Source: JAMCRM01 sp041685075 (GTDB lineage: Bacteria; Acidobacteriota; Terriglobia; Bryobacterales; Bryobacteraceae). From it: a DNA stretch of 24,561 bases. The notes under the pieces are model-generated. The model did not search any database. It saw only the letters and a program-made list of their open reading frames with translations, and was not told where the DNA came from. Where the stretch lies: positions 1 to 24,561 of the forward strand of contig JAWLGN010000050.1 of NCBI GenBank assembly GCA_041685075.1, in the 5' to 3' direction. A program made the position numbers and the translations under genes. Each line of letters opens with the position of its first letter. Positions within the stretch are counted from its first letter, which is position 1. Below, one piece after another: positions 21,341 through 24,561 of the stretch.

Positions 21341-22990
21341 CTACCAGAAGATCACGTTCAGCACCACCAGGATAACCCCCACCGCGACGGCCAGCGGGCC
21401 GGGGCGTCCGTACCATCGCACGCCGTGGTCCTTGGGCATCTTGGTGAGGCCGTAGACCAGGCCTTCGAGTTCCCGCTCGGGGCGCGGCCGCGTGGCCAGG
21501 CTCACCGCGATGGTCACCAGGAAGCAGGTGGTCCAGGCGAAGATGGCGATCCAGAAGTTCTGGGCCATGGTGGTGGGGAACTCGTGCAGGTTGGCGAGCC
21601 AGGCACCCTTGCCTTCGGCCAGTGTCAGCCCGTGGGTGAGGGCCGCGGCGCTGGTGCCGGCGACCAGGCCGGTGAAGGCGCCGTGCCCGGTGCTGCGCTT
21701 CCAGAACATGCCCAGCACGAAGGTGGCGAACAGCGGCGCGTTCACGAAGCCGAAGACCAGTTGCAGCAGGTCCATGATGTTGTTGTACTGCTGCGCGAGA
21801 TAGGCGGTGGCGATGGAGAGGCCCACGCCCCACACGGTGGTGAGGCGGCCCACCATCAGGTAATGGCGGTCCGGGGCGTTGGGGCGGATGTGGCTCTGGT
21901 AGATGTCGTAGGTGAAGACGGTGTTGAAGGCCGTGACGTTGCCCGCCATACCGCTCATGAACGAGGCCATCAGGGCGGTGATCCCCACCCCCAGCATGCC
22001 GGAGGGATAGAACTGGGCCATCAGGGTGGTGAGCACCTGGTCGTAGTCCGGGCCGCCGTTCTTCATGGGCAGCTCGTAGCCCACCCCCATGTTGGCGAGC
22101 GCCACCGCGGCGATGCCCGGCACGATGACCACGAAGGGGATGAGCATCTTGGGGATGGCGGCGAGCAGCGGGGTGCGGCGCGCGGCGGACATCGAGTCGG
22201 CAGCCATGGCGCGCTGCACTACCAGGAAGTCCGTGCACCAGTATCCGAAGGAAAGGACGAAGCCGAGGCCCATGGCCAGCCCGAAGACCTCGACGCCCAT
22301 GGGATTCTGCGCGGCATCCCCCATGTACCTCCAGCTATGGACCATTTCGGGCGGCAGGCGCGAGGCCATGCCCTCCCAGCCGCCGGCCCGGGCTACCGCC
22401 AGCGCGGCCAGCGGCGCAAAGCCGATGACGATCAGGAGGAACTGGAGGACCTCGTTATAAATGGCGCTGCGCAGCCCGCCCAGGAAGGTGTAGGCCAGCA
22501 CGATGGCGGCCGAGGCCAGCACCGAGGCGGTGAAGCTCCAGCCCAGCACGAGCTGGAGCAAAAGTCCCAGGGCGTACATCGAGATGCCGGAGGAGAAGAT
22601 GGTCATGGCCGCGAAGGTGGCGGCGTTGAACGTGCGGGTCTTCTCGTCGAAGCGGAGCTTCAGGTACTCCGGCACCGAGCGCGCCTTGCTGCCGTAGTAG
22701 AACGGCATCATGAAGACGCCCACGAAGAGCATGGCCGGGATGGCGCCAATCCAGTAGAAGTGCGAGGTCATGATGCCGTACTTGGCGCCCGAAGCCGACA
22801 TCCCGATGAGTTCCTGCGCCCCTAAATTGGCGGCCAGGAAGGCCAGGCTGGTGATCCACACCGGTACCGAGCGGCCGGAGAGGAGGAAATCGCCGCTGGT
22901 GGCAACCTTCTTGCGAAGTTGCCAGCCGATTCCCAGGACGAAGGCGAAGTAAACCGCGAGGATGAGGTAATCGACGAAGGCCAGAGTCAA
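21341..22990 (-). CDS. SSS-family sodium:solute (sugar) symporter
   Basis: 549 aa, with about 14 hydrophobic segments in the solute:sodium symporter plan. Diagnostic segments are FVDYLILAVYFAFVLGIGW (first span), SLAFLAANLGAQELIGMS, SVPEYLKLRFDEKTRTFNA (the conserved cytoplasmic loop), AIVLAYTFLGGLRSAIYNEV, FGYWCTDFLVVQRAMAA and MSGMAGNVTAFNTVFTYDIY (the span normally carrying sodium-site Ser/Thr). This family couples inward sodium flow to sugar, amino acid or vitamin uptake; the galK neighbour points to galactose (inference). I start at TTG 22990, with AGGGG 7 nt upstream. The longer frame to 23059 would place coding sequence over the promoter at 23018-23047 and has no ribosome binding site. 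It is the first gene of the three-gene operon. Confidence 0.88.
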   Translation of the reverse strand: MTLAFVDYLILAVYFAFVLGIGWQLRKKVATSGDFLLSGRSVPVWITSLAFLAANLGAQELIGMSASGAKYGIMTSHFYWIGAIPAMLFVGVFMMPFYYGSKARSVPEYLKLRFDEKTRTFNAATFAAMTIFSSGISMYALGLLLQLVLGWSFTASVLASAAIVLAYTFLGGLRSAIYNEVLQFLLIVIGFAPLAALAVARAGGWEGMASRLPPEMVHSWRYMGDAAQNPMGVEVFGLAMGLGFVLSFGYWCTDFLVVQRAMAADSMSAARRTPLLAAIPKMLIPFVVIVPGIAAVALANMGVGYELPMKNGGPDYDQVLTTLMAQFYPSGMLGVGITALMASFMSGMAGNVTAFNTVFTYDIYQSHIRPNAPDRHYLMVGRLTTVWGVGLSIATAYLAQQYNNIMDLLQLVFGFVNAPLFATFVLGMFWKRSTGHGAFTGLVAGTSAAALTHGLTLAEGKGAWLANLHEFPTTMAQNFWIAIFAWTTCFLVTIAVSLATRPRPERELEGLVYGLTKMPKDHGVRWYGRPGPLAVAVGVILVVLNVIFW

Positions 22991-23017
22991 GGTAAGACCC
23001 CTGAAGGCTTCCCACGA

Positions 23018-23047
23018 ATTGTGCCGGTTGGAAGCATAAAGTGTAAC
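23018..23047 (-). promoter_or_regulatory. lac-like promoter of the symporter-galK operon
   Basis: On the minus strand, GTTACA (23047-23042) and CACAAT (23023-23018) are separated by 18 nt. The stretch TTACACTTTATGCTTCC (23046-23030) is identical over 17 nt to the E. coli lac promoter -35/spacer region as I remember it. The transcript would start near 23011, about 20 nt before the TTG at 22990. AACGCG motifs (23045-23050, 23068-23073), including the palindrome AACGCGTT at 23045-23052, lie at and upstream of the -35, and the palindrome ACACTAGTGT is at 23075-23084. These are candidate regulator sites. Confidence 0.5.
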
Positions 23048-23114
23048 GCGTTTCCGCAATGTGGCGCAACGCGCACACTAGTGTATCTCACGGCGTTGGG
23101 GGGAGAGTGCTAAA

Positions 23115-23711
23115 ATGGCACTGAAAACAGGAGCTATAGTGTCCGCGACCTTTCTCCAGAACCAGTTCGAAAAGAACGTGGTCACCACGTCGGTGGACTA
23201 CATCTTCAACTGGGCGCGCAAGGGTTCCATCTGGCCCGTGACCTTCGGCCTGGCATGCTGCGCAATCGAGATGATCGCCTCTTCGGCGGCGCGGTTCGAC
23301 ATTGCGCGCTTCGGCGCGGAAGTTTTCCGCCCCAGCCCGCGGCAGTCGGACCTCATGATCGTCGCCGGCACCGTGTCCCTGAAGATGGCGCCGGTGCTGA
23401 AGCGCATCTACGACCAGATGCCGGAGCCGAAGTGGGTGCTGTCGATGGGGGCGTGCTCCAGCGTGGGGGGGCCGTTCAACACCTACGCGGTGTTGCAGGG
23501 GGTGGACCGGATTGTGCCCGTGGACGTGTATGTTACCGGGTGCCCGCCGCGTCCGGAGAACCTGTTTTACGGGCTGCTGAAGCTGCAGGATAAGATCGAC
23601 CAGATGACCACGCTGGTGAAGCGGCCCACCAAGGTGCGGCTGGACGAGAGCATGCTGGAGGACTTCAAGCGCCGCGTGATGATCGCCCAGACCAAGGACC
23701 CCGCGGCGTAA
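23115..23711 (+). CDS. nuoB: NADH-quinone oxidoreductase subunit B (NuoB), orphan
   Basis: A 198-aa NuoB homologue, the complex I subunit that carries cluster N2 next to the quinone site on the cytoplasmic side of the membrane. All four N2 ligands are present: adjacent C48-C49 (FGLACCAIEM), C114 (MGACSSVGGPFNTYAVLQG) and C143 (VTGCPPRPE). The C-terminus is somewhat extended compared with the usual ~160-185 residues. The ATG at 23115 follows a GGGGGGAGAG ribosome binding site. NuoB normally sits between nuoA and nuoC; here its neighbours are a divergent sugar symporter and pgeF, so it is either an isolated complex I gene or an extra copy. An alternative is a hydrogenase-like small subunit relative, but the full NuoB pattern argues against this. 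Confidence 0.92.
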   Translation: MALKTGAIVSATFLQNQFEKNVVTTSVDYIFNWARKGSIWPVTFGLACCAIEMIASSAARFDIARFGAEVFRPSPRQSDLMIVAGTVSLKMAPVLKRIYDQMPEPKWVLSMGACSSVGGPFNTYAVLQGVDRIVPVDVYVTGCPPRPENLFYGLLKLQDKIDQMTTLVKRPTKVRLDESMLEDFKRRVMIAQTKDPAA

Positions 23712-24356
23712 GTGAACGTCTTCTACCGCGATTCGAACCATGTCTACCGCGCCCGGCCGCTGGACGAATACGAGTGGCTGGTGCACGGATTCGGCACGCG
23801 CGAGGCGGCGCCGCCGGCGGGCGTGGCTACCCTGAAGCAGATCCATTCGACGACCTGCGTGCCGGCCGAAGGGCGCAGCGGTGTGCTGGGCGAGGGAGAC
23901 GCGCTGCTCGAGAACCGGTCCGGCTGCGCGGTGGCGGTGAAGACCGCCGACTGCAGCCCGGTGCTGCTGGTCGACGTGCGGCGGCGCGCCGTGGCGGCGG
24001 TGCACGCCGGGTGGCGCGGCACGGCCGCGGGCATCGCGGCAGCAGCGGCCGAGGCCATGGCGCGGCAGTTCGCCACGCGCCCGGAGGATCTCCGTGCGGT
24101 GGTGGGGCCGGGCATAGGGCCGTGCTGCTACGAGGTGGGACCGGAAGTGGCGGCGCGCTTCGGAATCAACAACGGCGCGCGCGCGTACCTGGACCTGGCG
24201 GAAGCCAATCGCCGCCAGTTGCGCGAAGCGGGCGTGGCCGCGGAGCACATCTGGGTGGCGGGGATGTGCACCCGGTGCCTGGCGGGCGAGTTCTACTCCT
24301 TCCGGCGCGAGGGCGAACGCGCCGGGCGCATGTATTCCTTCATCGGGATCAAGTAA
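23712..24356 (+). CDS. pgeF: PgeF/YfiH family (DUF152, 'polyphenol oxidase') purine-nucleoside enzyme
   Basis: 214 aa, of the DUF152 family that includes YfiH, YlmD and human LACC1. Members act on purine nucleosides (phosphorylase/deaminase activity), and E. coli PgeF edits peptidoglycan precursors (family knowledge). The metal and active-site residues are all visible: KQIHS (His), KTADCSPVLLVD (Cys), HAGWRGT (His) and GPGIGPCCYEVG. The C-terminal CTRC...FYSFRREG...AGRMYSFIGI block is also typical. Start is GTG 23712, directly adjacent to the nuoB stop codon, so co-translation with nuoB is likely. The first ~30 residues are shorter than in many homologues. Its 3' end overlaps the convergent radical SAM gene by 8 bp. 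Confidence 0.9.
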   Translation: MNVFYRDSNHVYRARPLDEYEWLVHGFGTREAAPPAGVATLKQIHSTTCVPAEGRSGVLGEGDALLENRSGCAVAVKTADCSPVLLVDVRRRAVAAVHAGWRGTAAGIAAAAAEAMARQFATRPEDLRAVVGPGIGPCCYEVGPEVAARFGINNGARAYLDLAEANRRQLREAGVAAEHIWVAGMCTRCLAGEFYSFRREGERAGRMYSFIGIK

Positions 24357-24561
24357 CGCCGTCGAGCGTGGCGAGGCCGGCCTGGCGCGCCCAGGCGATG
24401 GCCTGCCGGTACTCGGAGGTGGTGATGCGCCGTGCCAGCGCCGGATAGCGCGAGGCACGGTGCGCCGGGCGGTACTGCGCCATGATGTTGACGTAGGTGG
24501 AGGGCGAAAGCTCTCTGGCCACGAACCGGACGAAGCGGTCCGTGCCGGCGGCGTTTTCGGG
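24349..24561 (-). CDS. C-terminal end of a radical SAM protein (PflA-like, COG1313 type), partial
   Basis: An open minus-strand frame enters from the right edge and stops at TGA 24351-24349, giving the last 70 residues of a protein. The sequence GTDRFVRFVARELSPSTYVN, IMAQYRPAHRA, and YPALARRITTSEYRQAIAWA followed by RQAGLATLDG matches the C-terminus of radical SAM proteins annotated as putative pyruvate formate-lyase activating enzymes (COG1313). The CxxxCxxC motif would lie beyond the window, so the assignment rests on this tail alone. The target protein of this group is unknown. It overlaps the pgeF stop by 8 bp. Confidence 0.75.
   Translation of the reverse strand, partial: PENAAGTDRFVRFVARELSPSTYVNIMAQYRPAHRASRYPALARRITTSEYRQAIAWARQAGLATLDGVT

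Noticed and set aside
21218..22825. 535-codon plus-strand open frame opposite the symporter operon
   Set aside because: Gly/His/Glu-rich low-complexity translation with no domain; antisense of a clear SSS transporter.
23088..24458. 456-codon minus-strand open frame opposite nuoB and pgeF
   Set aside because: Shadow of two well-recognised genes; the true minus-strand gene at the edge (radical SAM tail) is in a different frame.

Overview
The window is GC-rich (long GC-biased reading frames on both strands, GC intergenic regions apart from a few AT-rich promoter patches) and densely packed with ordinary chromosomal genes. I see no rRNA, tRNA, transposase, integrase or CRISPR array. The mix of families (PEGA-domain kinase-like protein, DUF1501 Tat protein, membrane glycosyltransferase with a lectin-like tail, SSS sugar symporter next to galactokinase, zinc-ribbon membrane protein, Gfo/Idh/MocA oxidoreductase) suggests an acidobacterium of the Solibacter/Bryobacter type. 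That placement is inference from gene content, not from a marker gene.

Layout. 1-2100: a regulatory module. A minus-strand pair (unknown 171-aa protein plus an XRE/S24-like repressor without the protease residues) diverges from a plus-strand zinc-finger/HTH protein, across an AT-rich region with mirror-placed boxes. 2158-6923: assorted housekeeping and accessory genes (DUF457 membrane protein, orphan HPt, IscU-like scaffold lacking one ligand cysteine, MutT-type Nudix, secreted P/Q-rich protein, shortened DUF1501 protein, a 36-bp tandem repeat array, F420/NADP-type oxidoreductase). 7030-9990: a 986-residue membrane-anchored PEGA protein whose kinase domain has lost HRD and DFG aspartates, so it is very probably a pseudokinase. 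10027-12327: minus-strand EamA transporter and a coupled amidohydrolase-yjbQ pair. 12397-16047: Gfo/Idh/MocA oxidoreductase, Tat-exported HELLH protein, zinc-ribbon membrane protein, SRPBCC protein and endonuclease III. 16218-19899: a tightly overlapped lipoprotein - GT-C glycosyltransferase - amino-sugar-kinase-like operon. 19967-22990: a minus-strand sugar uptake operon (SSS symporter, 66-aa membrane protein, galactokinase) with a lac-like promoter and its own terminator. 23115-24561: orphan nuoB with pgeF, then the C-terminal end of a radical SAM protein entering from the right edge.

Two architectural themes recur. Several genes have a -10-like hexamer ending 5-7 nt before the start codon and no Shine-Dalgarno sequence, the signature of leaderless mRNA. 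Four convergent gene pairs overlap at their 3' ends (8, 50, 14 and 8 bp), leaving no room for terminators. The most unusual individual items are the pseudokinase, the symmetrical repressor/zinc-finger switch, the IscU-like protein without its third cysteine, and the minisatellite-like arrays in front of two genes.
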